Source: Gemmatimonas sp.
Lineage (GTDB): Bacteria > Gemmatimonadota > Gemmatimonadetes > Gemmatimonadales > Gemmatimonadaceae
DNA: 64,000 nucleotides
NCBI RefSeq assembly: GCF_027531815.1
Contig: NZ_JAPZSK010000005.1
Coordinates: 62,001 to 126,000, forward strand
Direction: 5' to 3'
A program made the translations under genes and the position numbers. How positions within the stretch are numbered: position 1 is the stretch's first letter; each line of letters opens with the position of its first letter. Positions 18,093-26,711 of the stretch are shown piece by piece. Under the pieces are notes generated by a model, which was not told where the DNA came from, made no database searches, and saw only the letters and a program-made list of their open reading frames with translations.

Positions 18093-21000
18093 GCAGCCTC
18101 AAGTCCTGGGGCATTTCGGGACGCGTCGCGAAGGCGTTCCTCAACAGCAAGCTCACGCCGCTGGTGACGTTCGCGTCGCTGGCCGTGGGAGTGCTGGGGC
18201 TCATGGCCACGCCCCGCGAGGAAGAGCCGCAGATCTCGGTGCCCATGATCGATGTGATCGCCGCCATGCCCGGCGCCTCGCCAGCGGAAGCGGAGAATCT
18301 GCTGGCGCGTCCCATCGAACAGCGCATGATGGAGCTCCCGGGGGTGGACCATGTGTACACCATGTCGGGCGACGGCTACAGCATGGTCACGGTGCGCTTC
18401 AAGGTGGGCGAAGACCAGGAGCGCAGCGTGACCCGGGTGCAGGCCAAGCTGGCCGGAGCCATGGACAAGGCCCCGCCGGGCGCCCTGCCGCCCATCGTGA
18501 AGGCGCACAGCATCGACGACGTGCCGGTGCTGACGCTCACGCTGCACGCCGCGAACAGCAACGCGAACGAGCTGCGCCAGATTGCCGTGCACCTCGAAGA
18601 CGAAATCCGGACGGTACCCGAGGTGGCGGAAACGTTCGTGACCGGGGGCGCGCCGAAGCAGGTGAAGGTGGTGCTCGACGCCGCGCGGCTGGCCGCGAGT
18701 GGCGTGACGCCGGGAGAGGTGGCGATGGCGCTCACGCAGGCCAACGCCCGTCTCGACGCCGGCGAACTCACCGCGCGCGACAGCGTGGTGCAGATCGCCG
18801 TGGGCGCGCCGCTCACCAACGCGCGGGAGGTGGGGAGCATCGTGGTGAGCAATCGCCGCGGCGCTCCGGTGTATCTGCGCACCGTGGCCGACGTGCGTGA
18901 TGATTTCGGCGACCTCACGAGCTACGTATCGCACCGCACCGGTAGCGGTGCCGCCGAGTCGGCGGTGACCATTGCCGTGGCCAAGCGCAAGGGCGCCAAC
19001 GCCACCGACGTCACGCACGCCGTACTGGCGCGCGTGGAGCAGGCCAAGGGCCGCCTGGTGCCGGCCAGTGTGCAGCTGGATGTCACGCGCGACTATGGCG
19101 AAACGGCCGGCGAGAAGGCGGAGGAGCTCATTCTCCACCTCATCATTGCCACCGTCTCGGTCACGCTGCTCATCTGGCTGTTCCTCGGCTGGCGCGAGGC
19201 GCTGGTGGTGCTGGTGGCGGTGCCGGTCACGTTGGCGCTCACGCTGTTCGTGTACTACGCGCTGGGCTACACGCTCAACCGCATCACGCTCTTCGCGCTC
19301 ATCTTCTCCATTGGCATTCTCGTGGACGATGCCATCGTGGTGGTGGAGAACATCTACCGCCACCTGCAGATGGGGAACCGGCCGGCGGACATCGCCAGCA
19401 TCGACGCCGTGGACGAGGTGGGCAACCCCACCATCCTGGCCACCTTCACGGTGATCGCGGCCATCGTGCCCATGGCGTTCGTGAGCGGGCTCATGGGCCC
19501 CTACATGCGTCCCATTCCGGTGGGCGCGAGCGTGGCCATGCTGGCGTCGCTGGCGGTGGCGTTCATCGTGACGCCATATCTGGCCTACCGCCTGCTCAAG
19601 GGGCATGTGGTGGCGGGGCATGGCTCCATCCAGCACCCGCCCGAAGAAGGGGGCAAGACTGACAAGCTGTACCACCGCCTCATGACGCCGCTCATCGAGA
19701 ACACGGGTACGCGATTCGCCTTCTACGGCGTGGTGGTGGCGCTGCTGGTGGGCAGCATGGGGCTCGTGGGGATCAAGGCGGTGCAGGTGAAGATGCTCCC
19801 CTTCGACAACAAGAGCGAGTTCCAGGTGGTGCTCGACTTCCCCGAGGGCACGTCGTTGGAAACGTCCAACCGGGCCGCCTCGGAGATTGCCGCGTACCTC
19901 GGCACGGTGCCCGAAGTGGTGAGCACGCAGGTGTACGCCGGCACGGCGGCGCCCTTCAACTTCAACGGGCTCGTGCGCCACTACTTCATGCGCAGCGGCG
20001 CCAACGTGGCCGACGTACAGGTGAACCTCAAGGGCAAGAGCGAGCGCGACCGCCAGAGCCACGACATCGCCGTGGCGGTGCGTCCGGCAGTCGATTCCAT
20101 CGCGAAGCAGTACGGCGCGTCGGCCAAGGTGGCGGAGATTCCGCCGGGGCCGCCGGTGCTCTCCACACTGGTGGCCGAGGTGTATGCGGCTGACGACGCG
20201 TCGCGCCTGGAGGCAGCGAAGGCCGTGAAGCAGGTGTTCGAAAGCACGCCCGGCGTAGTGGATGTGGACTGGACGGTGGAGGCGCCGCAGCAGAAGCGCA
20301 CCTTCCGGGTGGATCGCATGCGGGCCGCCGAGGTGGGGGCCACTGTGGAGCAGATCACGCAGACGCTGTATCTCGCGCTCAGCGGAGCGCCGGCGGGGCT
20401 GGCGAGCACGCCCACGGCGAAGGAAGCGGTGGCCATCGTGCCACGGCTGCCGTTGGCACAGCGCTCGAGCGTGGACGCGCTGCTGGCGCTGCCCATGGCC
20501 ACCATGCAGGGGCCGCAACCGCTGGGCCGCTTCGTGACGGTGGTGGAGGGCACGCGGGAAGGGTCGCGCATCCGCAAGGACCTGCGCCCGGCCATCTACG
20601 TGACCGGCGATGTGGCGCGCGAAGTTGAAAGTCCGGTCTACGCCATCCTCGACATGAACCGCCAGATCGAGGCCATCGAGGTGAACGGCGCGCGCGTGGG
20701 CATCTACAACGCCGTGCAGCCGGAATCGCTCAGCGAGACCGCCATCAAGTGGGACGGCGAGTGGCAGGTGACCATCGAGGTGTTCCGTGACCTCGGCCTC
20801 GCCTTCGCCATCGTGCTGGTGCTGATCTACGTGCTCGTGGTGGGGTGGTTCCAGAGCTTCACCATTCCGCTGGTGATCATGGCCCCCATTCCGCTCACGC
20901 TCATCGGCATCCTGCCCGGGCATGCCATTGGCGGCGCGTTCTTCACCGCCACGAGCATGATCGGCATGATCGCGCTGGCCGGCATCATCGTACGCAACTC

Positions 21001-21301
21001 CATTCTGTTGGTGGACTTCATCCAGCTGGAGGAAGCGCGCGGCCGGTCGCTGGTGGACGCGGTGCTCGAGGCGGGGGCGGTGCGCTTCCGCCCCATTGCC
21101 CTCACCGCCGCGGCGGTGGTGGTGGGCGGGCTGGTGATGGTGCTCGACCCGATCTTCCAGGGGCTCGCCGTGGCGCTCATGAGCGGCGCCGTGGTGGCCA
21201 CGCTGCTCACCATGGTGGTGGTACCCCTGCTGTACTGGGAACTGCGCAAGCACGCGCCGCCCCTGGCCGATTCCCCGCTTCACACGGAGACCGTGGACTG
21301 A
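18089..21301 (+). CDS. RND-family efflux pump (inner membrane permease)
   Basis: The protein has 1070 residues, normal for HAE-type RND pumps, with twelve expected transmembrane helices and two large periplasmic loops. The PGASPAEAENLLARPIE porter motif and the TM4 proton-relay motif GILVDDAIVVVEN (two Asp) are intact, as is the C-terminal FTATSMIGMIALAGIIVRNS repeat half. It lies third in a coupled operon with the TolC and adaptor genes. Its stop TGA shares its last A with the ATG of the DUF2892 gene. Confidence 0.92.
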   Translation: MSSLKSWGISGRVAKAFLNSKLTPLVTFASLAVGVLGLMATPREEEPQISVPMIDVIAAMPGASPAEAENLLARPIEQRMMELPGVDHVYTMSGDGYSMVTVRFKVGEDQERSVTRVQAKLAGAMDKAPPGALPPIVKAHSIDDVPVLTLTLHAANSNANELRQIAVHLEDEIRTVPEVAETFVTGGAPKQVKVVLDAARLAASGVTPGEVAMALTQANARLDAGELTARDSVVQIAVGAPLTNAREVGSIVVSNRRGAPVYLRTVADVRDDFGDLTSYVSHRTGSGAAESAVTIAVAKRKGANATDVTHAVLARVEQAKGRLVPASVQLDVTRDYGETAGEKAEELILHLIIATVSVTLLIWLFLGWREALVVLVAVPVTLALTLFVYYALGYTLNRITLFALIFSIGILVDDAIVVVENIYRHLQMGNRPADIASIDAVDEVGNPTILATFTVIAAIVPMAFVSGLMGPYMRPIPVGASVAMLASLAVAFIVTPYLAYRLLKGHVVAGHGSIQHPPEEGGKTDKLYHRLMTPLIENTGTRFAFYGVVVALLVGSMGLVGIKAVQVKMLPFDNKSEFQVVLDFPEGTSLETSNRAASEIAAYLGTVPEVVSTQVYAGTAAPFNFNGLVRHYFMRSGANVADVQVNLKGKSERDRQSHDIAVAVRPAVDSIAKQYGASAKVAEIPPGPPVLSTLVAEVYAADDASRLEAAKAVKQVFESTPGVVDVDWTVEAPQQKRTFRVDRMRAAEVGATVEQITQTLYLALSGAPAGLASTPTAKEAVAIVPRLPLAQRSSVDALLALPMATMQGPQPLGRFVTVVEGTREGSRIRKDLRPAIYVTGDVAREVESPVYAILDMNRQIEAIEVNGARVGIYNAVQPESLSETAIKWDGEWQVTIEVFRDLGLAFAIVLVLIYVLVVGWFQSFTIPLVIMAPIPLTLIGILPGHAIGGAFFTATSMIGMIALAGIIVRNSILLVDFIQLEEARGRSLVDAVLEAGAVRFRPIALTAAAVVVGGLVMVLDPIFQGLAVALMSGAVVATLLTMVVVPLLYWELRKHAPPLADSPLHTETVD

Positions 21302-21516
21302 TGTGCAACGACAACGTCATTCGCCGCTTTGCCGGCGTGTTCATCCTGCTTTCGGTGCTGCTGGGCTTCACCGTGTCGCAGCACTGGTTCTTCTTCACGG
21401 CATTCGTGGGCTTCAACCTGCTGCAGTCGAGCTTCACCAGCTTCTGCCCGCTCGAGAAGATCCTCGCGCGGCTGGGCTTGTTCGGATGCCGCGCACCGGC
21501 GCAATCTTCACGCTGA
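21301..21516 (+). CDS. Small DUF2892 membrane protein
   Basis: The protein has 71 residues with two hydrophobic helices (FAGVFILLSVLLGF and WFFFTAFVGFNLLQSSF) and a CPLEKILARLGL tail, matching DUF2892, the membrane part of YgaP-type sulfurtransferases. Cysteines at positions 2, 47 and 61 could take part in thiol chemistry. Its start shares one base with the pump's stop, so it belongs to the efflux operon. A second DUF2892 gene lies at 26708-26917. Confidence 0.8.
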   Translation: MCNDNVIRRFAGVFILLSVLLGFTVSQHWFFFTAFVGFNLLQSSFTSFCPLEKILARLGLFGCRAPAQSSR

Positions 21517-21544
21517 CCCTAATTCCCAGACGTTCGGAGTTTCC

Positions 21545-21997
21545 ATGAGCAGCACCAACACGCCCACACGGCACGCCATCGTGCCGTGTGGTTCCTGCGG
21601 CAAGTTGAATCGGGTGCAGATGCAGGCCGCCAGTGGGGCGCCCGTGTGCGGCACCTGCCGCCGTGCCCTGACGGTCGACGCCCCCATTACGCTCACCGAC
21701 GCCACCTTCGATACGGTGATGGCCAAGAGCACGGTGCCGGTGCTGGTGGACTTCTACGCCGACTGGTGCGGCCCCTGCAAGGCGATGGCGCCGGTGTTCG
21801 CCGACTTTGCGCGGCGGCAGAAGGGGCGCGTGCTGGTGGCCAAGGTGAACACCGACGAGAACCCGGGCGTCTCCATGCGCTTCGGCATTCGGAGCATCCC
21901 CACGCTCACGCTCATGCACGGCGGCCGAGAAGTGAGTCGCCAGGTGGGAGCGGTGCCAATGGCCGCGCTCGAGCGCATGGTCGATGGGGTCGGTTGA
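21545..21997 (+). CDS. Thioredoxin with N-terminal zinc ribbon (TrxC/thioredoxin-2 type)
   Basis: The protein has 150 residues. Residues 15-40 hold CGSCGK and CGTCRR, the zinc ribbon of thioredoxin 2 (TrxC), followed by a thioredoxin fold with the active site WCGPCK and the cis-proline motif RSIPTL. It reduces disulfides in the cytoplasm, and TrxC types tolerate oxidative stress. It is the fifth gene of the efflux operon, 28 bases after DUF2892, which suggests a redox or sulfur-stress role for the whole unit. Confidence 0.92.
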   Translation: MSSTNTPTRHAIVPCGSCGKLNRVQMQAASGAPVCGTCRRALTVDAPITLTDATFDTVMAKSTVPVLVDFYADWCGPCKAMAPVFADFARRQKGRVLVAKVNTDENPGVSMRFGIRSIPTLTLMHGGREVSRQVGAVPMAALERMVDGVG

Positions 21998-22002
21998 CCT
22001 GC

Positions 22003-22058
22003 GACTAAAGACTAAAGACTAGAGACTAGAGACTAAAGACTAGAGACTAATGACTCAA
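22003..22058. repeat. Seven-base tandem repeat, about eight units
   Basis: GACTAAA / GACTAGA / GACTAAT units run head to tail immediately after the thioredoxin stop and lead directly into the inverted-repeat element that follows. Confidence 0.8.
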
Positions 22059-22165
22059 AACCCGAACTCAGAACTCAGAACCGGTCAGTTCCGAGTCTTG
22101 AGTTCGAGTTCCGAGTCTTGAGTTCGAGTTCTCGGTTTTGAGTTCGAGTCGCAAGTCCTGAGTTC
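22051..22165. repeat. Word-built hairpin element, copy A (apex 22079-22090)
   Basis: The left arm is made of GAACTCA words and the right arm of repeated GAGTTCGAGTT and GAGTCTTGAGTTC words. They meet at AACCGGTCAGTT. The element fills the space between the convergent thioredoxin and arsR genes and could act as a bidirectional terminator. Four more copies share the AAC-N-G-R-T-C-N-G-T-T apex. Confidence 0.75.
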
Positions 22166-22192
22166 TTCTCTGGCGCAACGTTGCGCCCCCGA

Positions 22193-22525
22193 TCACCGCC
22201 CGCCGATGACCTTGCGGCGCTCGGTGAGTTCGGTCTCGAGCCGGCCGCAGACGAGTTCGCACAGCTTGAGCACGTCCTTGTCGGCCAGTTCGTAGCGCAC
22301 GTACACGCCATCGCGCTCGCGGGCCACGAGGCCGTTGGCGAAGAGCTGCGACAGATGCCGCGACACGTTCGCCTGCCCCATGCCGGTGGCCTCCACCAGC
22401 TCGTTCACCGTGCGTGGACCGCCGCGCAGCTCCTGCAGCAAGCTCAGGCGAGCGCGGTCGCTGAGCGCCTTGAAGCGCTCCGCCACCATCTCCAGCAACT
22501 CCGGCCCCATGCGCTTGACGGCCAT
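22193..22525 (-). CDS. ArsR/SmtB-family winged-helix repressor
   Basis: The protein has 110 residues. It has the ArsR core FKALSDRARLSLLQEL and the recognition helix region ATGMGQANVSRHLSQL, then the wing GLVARERDGVYVRYEL. A CxxxC pair (Cys89, Cys93) in the last helix may be the sensing site; the alpha-3 cysteines of classic ArsR are absent. A GGAG ribosome site precedes the ATG at 22525. Shared sequence in the two promoters suggests it represses itself and the efflux operon at 15544-21997. In E. coli the ArsR-like YgaV likewise regulates a DUF2892 protein (YgaP). Confidence 0.88.
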   Translation of the reverse strand: MAVKRMGPELLEMVAERFKALSDRARLSLLQELRGGPRTVNELVEATGMGQANVSRHLSQLFANGLVARERDGVYVRYELADKDVLKLCELVCGRLETELTERRKVIGGR

Positions 22526-22557
22526 GTCACGCTCTCCGGCGGTGGTTCATCAATGCA

Positions 22558-22602
22558 GACATACGCAACAATGAATATATAACGTTTCCAGGACAGAGGC
22601 AA
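22558..22602 (-). promoter_or_regulatory. arsR promoter with operator-like sequence
   Basis: Read on the minus strand, TTGCCT (22597-22602), a 17-base spacer and TATATT (22574-22579) form the promoter. The segment 22558-22580 over the -10 and start site matches the tolC promoter at about 15 of 23 positions, including ATACGCA-N7-ATAT read on the plus strand. Confidence 0.55.
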
Positions 22603-22613
22603 CATCGCCACGC

Positions 22614-22701
22614 ACGACTCACAACCCGAACTCACACCCCGAACTCACACCCCGAAACGGATCAGTTCCGAGTTGTGAGTTGGAGTTCTGAGTTGTGAGT
22701 T
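22614..22701. repeat. Word-built hairpin element, copy B (apex 22656-22667)
   Basis: Arms of ACAACCCGAACTCACACC and GAGTTGTGAGTTGGAGTT words meet at AACGGATCAGTT. It lies just past the 3' end of the OsmC gene, upstream of the arsR promoter, so it could end OsmC transcription before it reaches arsR. Confidence 0.75.
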
Positions 22702-22742
22702 CCCGTGGAGGGGCGCGAGGGCAAGCCCCCGCGCCTGCAGAC

Positions 22743-23174
22743 TCAGCCCAGCGTGGCCGTGAGCGTGATCTCGGCGTTCAGCACCTTCGACACGGGGCAC
22801 CCCACCTTCGCGGCGTTGGCCAGCTCCTGGAACTGCTCGGCCGAAATGCCCGGCACCTTCGCGTCGAGCGTGAGGTGCACCTTCGTGATCGCGAAGCCGC
22901 CATCCTTCTGCTCCAGCGTCACCGCCGCCGTCGTCGCGAGCGATTCCGGCGTGAAGCCGGCCCGCGTGAGCTGCCCCGACAGGGCCATGGAGTAGCACCC
23001 GGCGTGCGCCGCCCCGATGAGCTCCTCGGGGTTGGTACCGTTGCGGCCGCTTTCGTCCTCGAAGCGCAGCTTGAACGAATACGGGGTGGCGCTGAGCACG
23101 CCGCTCGGCGTGGTGATGGTGCCGTTACCGTCCTTGATGGTGCCGTGCCAGACGGCCGAGCCAGTGCGGATCAT
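22743..23174 (-). CDS. OsmC/Ohr-family peroxidase
   Basis: The protein has 143 residues. The ATG at 23174 gives the normal OsmC N-terminus ([16 protein letters not shown]). Both catalytic cysteines of the family are present: [11 protein letters not shown] and [16 protein letters not shown]. These enzymes reduce organic hydroperoxides using a dithiol partner. The [15 protein letters not shown] stretch is the OsmC rather than Ohr subtype. It sits divergently to the GMC dehydrogenase pair. Confidence 0.92.
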   Translation of the reverse strand: MIRTGSAVWHGTIKDGNGTITTPSGVLSATPYSFKLRFEDESGRNGTNPEELIGAAHAGCYSMALSGQLTRAGFTPESLATTAAVTLEQKDGGFAITKVHLTLDAKVPGISAEQFQELANAAKVGCPVSKVLNAEITLTATLG

Positions 23175-23331
23175 GGAGATGCCCCGAGAAGGTGTCAGTG
23201 CGAGTGGTGTGATGGGCGCGAACCGGCCAGCCAACGCCTGCCGGCGACGCTGAGGAACGCTCGCCCGTTGACGCGCAAGGATCAAGCGCTACCGCTTGCG
23301 ACATCACCCCCCGCGCGGTCATTTGAGCCGC

Positions 23332-24015
23332 ATGCAACCAGACGACGCCCCCCCGCCCGTGCCAGCGCGCCGGCAGTTCCTCAAGACGGCCGGCGTGCTG
23401 GCGGTGGGCACCGCCGCCGTGGGCAGCAGCGCCTGCGATGTGAAGGAACCCGCCACGGTCGACGAGCAGCCCGCCGCGCGCCGGGTGGGCTTCGACCGCG
23501 CGCTGCTCGATGCGCTGGCCAGTACCGTGTTGCCGGCCGTGCTGGGCGAGGCGGGAGTGCGCGCGGCCACCGACCGTTTCGTGGCCTGGGCCGATGGGTA
23601 CGACCCGGTGGCGGAAGAGATGCACGGCTACGGCTACGCCGACGTGCGCTACCTGCCCGCCGACCCGGTGCCCGCCTGGCGCGCGCAGCTCGATGCGCTC
23701 GACATGCTGTCGCGCAAATCCCAGCGCGTGCCGTTCACACGCGCGACGCCGGCGCAGCGCACGGCGGTGGTGGAGGCCGTATTGCGCACCGAAGTCGGGG
23801 AGCGGCTGCCGGCGCCGCTGGTGGCGCGCCATGTGGCGCTCGCGCTCCTGGCACACTGGAGCACGTCACCGGAGGCGTGGAATCTCGCGCTGGGTGCCCA
23901 GGTGTCGCCGCTCACCTGCCGCAAGCTCGAGGATGCCATGCGCGCGCCGCTGCCGCTGGCGCCGGCCGCGGCCACGCCCGTCACATCCGCAACCCCGGCC
24001 GGGGGCACCACGTGA
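23332..24015 (+). CDS. Tat-exported small subunit (gluconate 2-dehydrogenase subunit 3-like)
   Basis: The protein has 227 residues. RRQFLKTAGVLAVGTAAVG is a classic Tat signal and fixes the ATG at 23332. The mature part has the short helical pattern of gluconate 2-dehydrogenase subunit 3 (TVLPAVLGEAG, ATDRFVAWADGYDP). Such subunits are needed for export and maturation of GMC-type dehydrogenases, and the gene overlaps its GMC partner by four bases. A Cys shortly after the Tat core (SSACDV) may be lipid-modified. Confidence 0.8.
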   Translation: MQPDDAPPPVPARRQFLKTAGVLAVGTAAVGSSACDVKEPATVDEQPAARRVGFDRALLDALASTVLPAVLGEAGVRAATDRFVAWADGYDPVAEEMHGYGYADVRYLPADPVPAWRAQLDALDMLSRKSQRVPFTRATPAQRTAVVEAVLRTEVGERLPAPLVARHVALALLAHWSTSPEAWNLALGAQVSPLTCRKLEDAMRAPLPLAPAAATPVTSATPAGGTT

Positions 24016-25631
24016 TCATCCAGGACGGCAACACGGCGGTACACGAGACGGACATCTGCATCATCGGCAGCGGCATCACTGCGGCCATGATGGCCGCGCA
24101 CCTGGCCGAGCATGCGTCGCGCCGCATCCTGGTGGTGGAGGCCGGGGCGCACACCACACCCTTTGCGCAGCGCACCGCCGCGCGCGAACGCTACCTGGCG
24201 TATGGCGAAAGCCCGTGGAAGTCGGACCACCTCGATGACCAGAACGCCTTCGGCACCACATGGGGCTATTCCCCCAGCATGCATGTGGGCGGGCTGGCGA
24301 TGCACTGGGGCGGCGTGTCACCGCGCTACTCCCCCGAGGACTTCCGGGTGAAGTCGCTGTACGGCCTGGGCGACGACTGGCCCTTCAGCTACGACGATCT
24401 CGATCCGTTCTATCAGGAAGCCGAGGAGCGCATGGGCGTGGCGGGGGAACAGGGGCCGCCCGCCCTCGATCCGCGTGGCAAGCCGTATCCGTTGCCACCA
24501 CTCCCGGTGAACCACAACCTGGCGCAGCTGCAGCAGTGGGCCGGGAACGCAGGCATTGCCGCGTGGAGCACGCCGAGCGCGAAGAACAGCACGCCCTTTG
24601 CGGGGCGCGCGCAGTGCCAGCGGTGCGACAGCTGCTACCCGGTGTGCCCCACCGGGGCCAAGTACTCTCCCGATTTCACGTGGGACACGCTGGTGCGTGA
24701 GCGCAAGGTCACGCTGCTCACCGAAACACTCGTGCGCCGCCTCGAGGCCGATGCGCGCACCGGCCGCATCACGCACGCCACCGGCAACCGAACCGACCGG
24801 AGCGGCGCGCCCGTGGAGATTCGCGCCACCACGTTCGTGCTGGCGGCCGGCTTCGTGTGGTCGCCGCATCTGCTGCTGCTCTCCCGCAGCAGCGCCTTCC
24901 CCGAGGGGCTCGCCAACCGCAGCGGCCTCGTGGGGCGCTATCTCGCCGGGCATCGCAACGTGAACGCGTACCTGCGGCTGCCACTCGAGCTGCTGCCGGG
25001 GATCAACGCGCAGCACTCGCTGGTGAGTAAACAGTTCATGCGCCCCGGCAAGCAGTCGCGCTATCTGCGGCACGACCTGCGCATCTGGGAGTCGAGCGTG
25101 GGACGCGAACCGCGGCTGCGTGGCGACGACAGCGCCCTGCTGCTAGGCGACGCCATGCTGCAGGACTGGCAGCGACGCGCCAAGGGGGCCACGGCGCGGG
25201 TGCGCGGCTACTACGACGTACTCCCCGATCGCGACAGCCGGCTCACGCTGCACGACACGCAGCGCAACCGCTTCGGCGACCCCATGCCCAACGTCGCCTT
25301 CCGCGATGCCCCGGAAAGTGCGGCGCTGCGCGCGTGGCAGGAGGAACAGCTGCGCGAACTGTTCCGCCGCATGGCCCGGGCGGGGAACGGTGAGATCCTG
25401 CGCATGGAGAACAGTGCCAACGACCTGGGGCAGGAGCATCCCACCGGCGGTTGCCGCATGGGGACCGACCCCACGCGCAGCGTGGTGAACGCCGAGGGAC
25501 GCGCGCACGACCACGAGAATTTGTGGGTGGCGGGCGCACCCACGCAGCCAACCGCGGGGTGCTGCAACGGCACGCTCACGTTCGCGGCCGTGGGGCTCCG
25601 CACCGCTGCCGCGCTGGCGCGCGAGAAGTGA
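24012..25631 (+). CDS. GMC-family FAD-dependent oxidoreductase (catalytic subunit)
   Basis: The protein has 539 residues. The GTG at 24012 overlaps the small subunit's TGA. It has the FAD-binding fold GSGITAAMMAAHLAE, GGLAMHWGGVSPRY, a cysteine cluster CQRCDSCYPVCPTGAKYSPD, and the C-terminal HPTGGCRMG and CCNGTLTFAAVGLRTA motifs of the gluconate/fructose dehydrogenase group. It lacks its own signal peptide and is probably carried out by the Tat partner. It would oxidise a sugar, polyol or aldehyde and pass electrons to a cytochrome; no cytochrome gene is adjacent. Confidence 0.88.
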   Translation: MIIQDGNTAVHETDICIIGSGITAAMMAAHLAEHASRRILVVEAGAHTTPFAQRTAARERYLAYGESPWKSDHLDDQNAFGTTWGYSPSMHVGGLAMHWGGVSPRYSPEDFRVKSLYGLGDDWPFSYDDLDPFYQEAEERMGVAGEQGPPALDPRGKPYPLPPLPVNHNLAQLQQWAGNAGIAAWSTPSAKNSTPFAGRAQCQRCDSCYPVCPTGAKYSPDFTWDTLVRERKVTLLTETLVRRLEADARTGRITHATGNRTDRSGAPVEIRATTFVLAAGFVWSPHLLLLSRSSAFPEGLANRSGLVGRYLAGHRNVNAYLRLPLELLPGINAQHSLVSKQFMRPGKQSRYLRHDLRIWESSVGREPRLRGDDSALLLGDAMLQDWQRRAKGATARVRGYYDVLPDRDSRLTLHDTQRNRFGDPMPNVAFRDAPESAALRAWQEEQLRELFRRMARAGNGEILRMENSANDLGQEHPTGGCRMGTDPTRSVVNAEGRAHDHENLWVAGAPTQPTAGCCNGTLTFAAVGLRTAAALAREK

Positions 25632-25646
25632 GACGTGAGATCCGCG

Positions 25647-25832
25647 CGGTGAGCATCAGCGCGGAATGGGTGAGAGGGAGACGTGAGCCCGGATAGCGGT
25701 GAAACGTCAGTTGGCCAGCGGTGAGCAGCGAGCGACCCGGAATTCTCACCTCGAGAAGGCTGAACGCTCACCGCTATCCAAGCTCACGTCTCAGGCTGTC
25801 AGCTCGACTCTCATGCAAACAACTCGGCGCTC
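25647..25832. repeat. Long inverted repeat between convergent genes
   Basis: GAGACGTGAGCCCGGATAGC with the following GGTGA pairs with TCACCGCTATCC-AA-GCTCACGTCTC about 65 bases later. An outer pair (GCGCGGTGAGC with GCGCTCACCGCGC) extends it to about 185 bases. It lies between the GMC and anti-sigma stops and may be a large bidirectional terminator. Its words (gacgtgag, gcggtgagc) differ from those of the other elements. Confidence 0.7.
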
Positions 25833-25839
25833 ACCGCGC

Positions 25840-26100
25840 TTACCTCGGCAAGGCGGCGATGCGGGCGAGAATTGCCGGTCCCTGATCTCGCGTTTCCGCG
25901 GGCATCGCGCGTCGCAGCGCGGTAAGCGTGCGCGCAATGTGCCCCCCGAACCGCGCGCAGTGGCTGCACTCGGCCACGTGTCCCTGCAGTTGGGCCACCC
26001 GCGGCGCGTTTAGCGCTCCGTCGAGATACTCCGACAGGTCGGCCAGGACGTCACGGCAGCGCACCCCCGCCACCATGGTGTCGAGTCCCTGATCGTTCAT
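25840..26100 (-). CDS. Zinc-finger anti-sigma factor (zf-HC2 type)
   Basis: The protein has 86 residues with the HxxxCxxC anti-sigma zinc motif (LQGHVAECSHCARF) and a preceding Cys (VRCRDVLADLSEYLDG). It has no transmembrane helix, so it is a cytoplasmic, possibly redox-sensing, anti-sigma factor. Its start codon overlaps the stop of the ECF sigma gene by four bases, so they are a pair. Confidence 0.88.
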   Translation of the reverse strand: MNDQGLDTMVAGVRCRDVLADLSEYLDGALNAPRVAQLQGHVAECSHCARFGGHIARTLTALRRAMPAETRDQGPAILARIAALPR

Positions 26101-26711
26101 GGTGCGGCACCGGTGTGAGTGGCGGCGGGAGACGAAGGGCGCGGCGGCGCGTCCTGCTCGAGTGAGCGCACGACGGCAACAAGGTGAATGCGGGCGCGAT
26201 GGAGACGGCTCTTCATGGCCGCCACACTGACGTGGAGAATCGCCGCCGTTTCGTCGCCGGTGAACCCGTCGAGCTCACGCAGCGTAAGCACTTCGCGCTC
26301 CTCCTGCGGCAGGCGCGCCAAGGCCACCTGCAGCAGTTCCTGCAGCGGGCGATCGTCGCCGGTGGCCGTCACCTCCGGCAGACTCCCCCAGCCCGCCTGT
26401 TCGGCGAGCTGCTCGAGGCTTTCCAGCTGCGCCGGCTCATCGACGCGACGCCGCTGCTGGTGATGCACGGCGTGGCGGGCAATCGTGTAGAGCCACCCGC
26501 GCGCGCCGCCGTCGTGACCGGTGCCGCGAAAGCGCACGGCGCTGCGCCACACCGCGATGAAGGTCTCCTGCACCGCATCGTCCACGTCGGCCGCCCCGGT
26601 GAAGGTGCGCAGGTAGCGCGCCACGGGCGCCTGGTGCCTTCGCATGAACGTCTCGAAGGCACCGGTGTCTCCCGCCGCGGATGCGGCCAGCAGCGCCGCA
26701 TCGCTGATCAC
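26097..26711 (-). CDS. ECF sigma-70 factor
   Basis: The protein has 204 residues. Region 2 (AAGDTGAFETFMRRHQAPV, VDDAVQETFIAVWR) and region 4 (LPQEEREVLTLRELDGFTGDETAAILHVSVAAMKSRLHRAR) are intact. The GTG start at 26711 is supported because it overlaps the TGA of the DUF2892 gene; the in-frame extension upstream is not sigma-like. It directs RNA polymerase to a stress regulon that probably includes this operon, under control of the adjacent anti-sigma factor. Confidence 0.92.
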   Translation of the reverse strand: MISDAALLAASAAGDTGAFETFMRRHQAPVARYLRTFTGAADVDDAVQETFIAVWRSAVRFRGTGHDGGARGWLYTIARHAVHHQQRRRVDEPAQLESLEQLAEQAGWGSLPEVTATGDDRPLQELLQVALARLPQEEREVLTLRELDGFTGDETAAILHVSVAAMKSRLHRARIHLVAVVRSLEQDAPPRPSSPAATHTGAAP

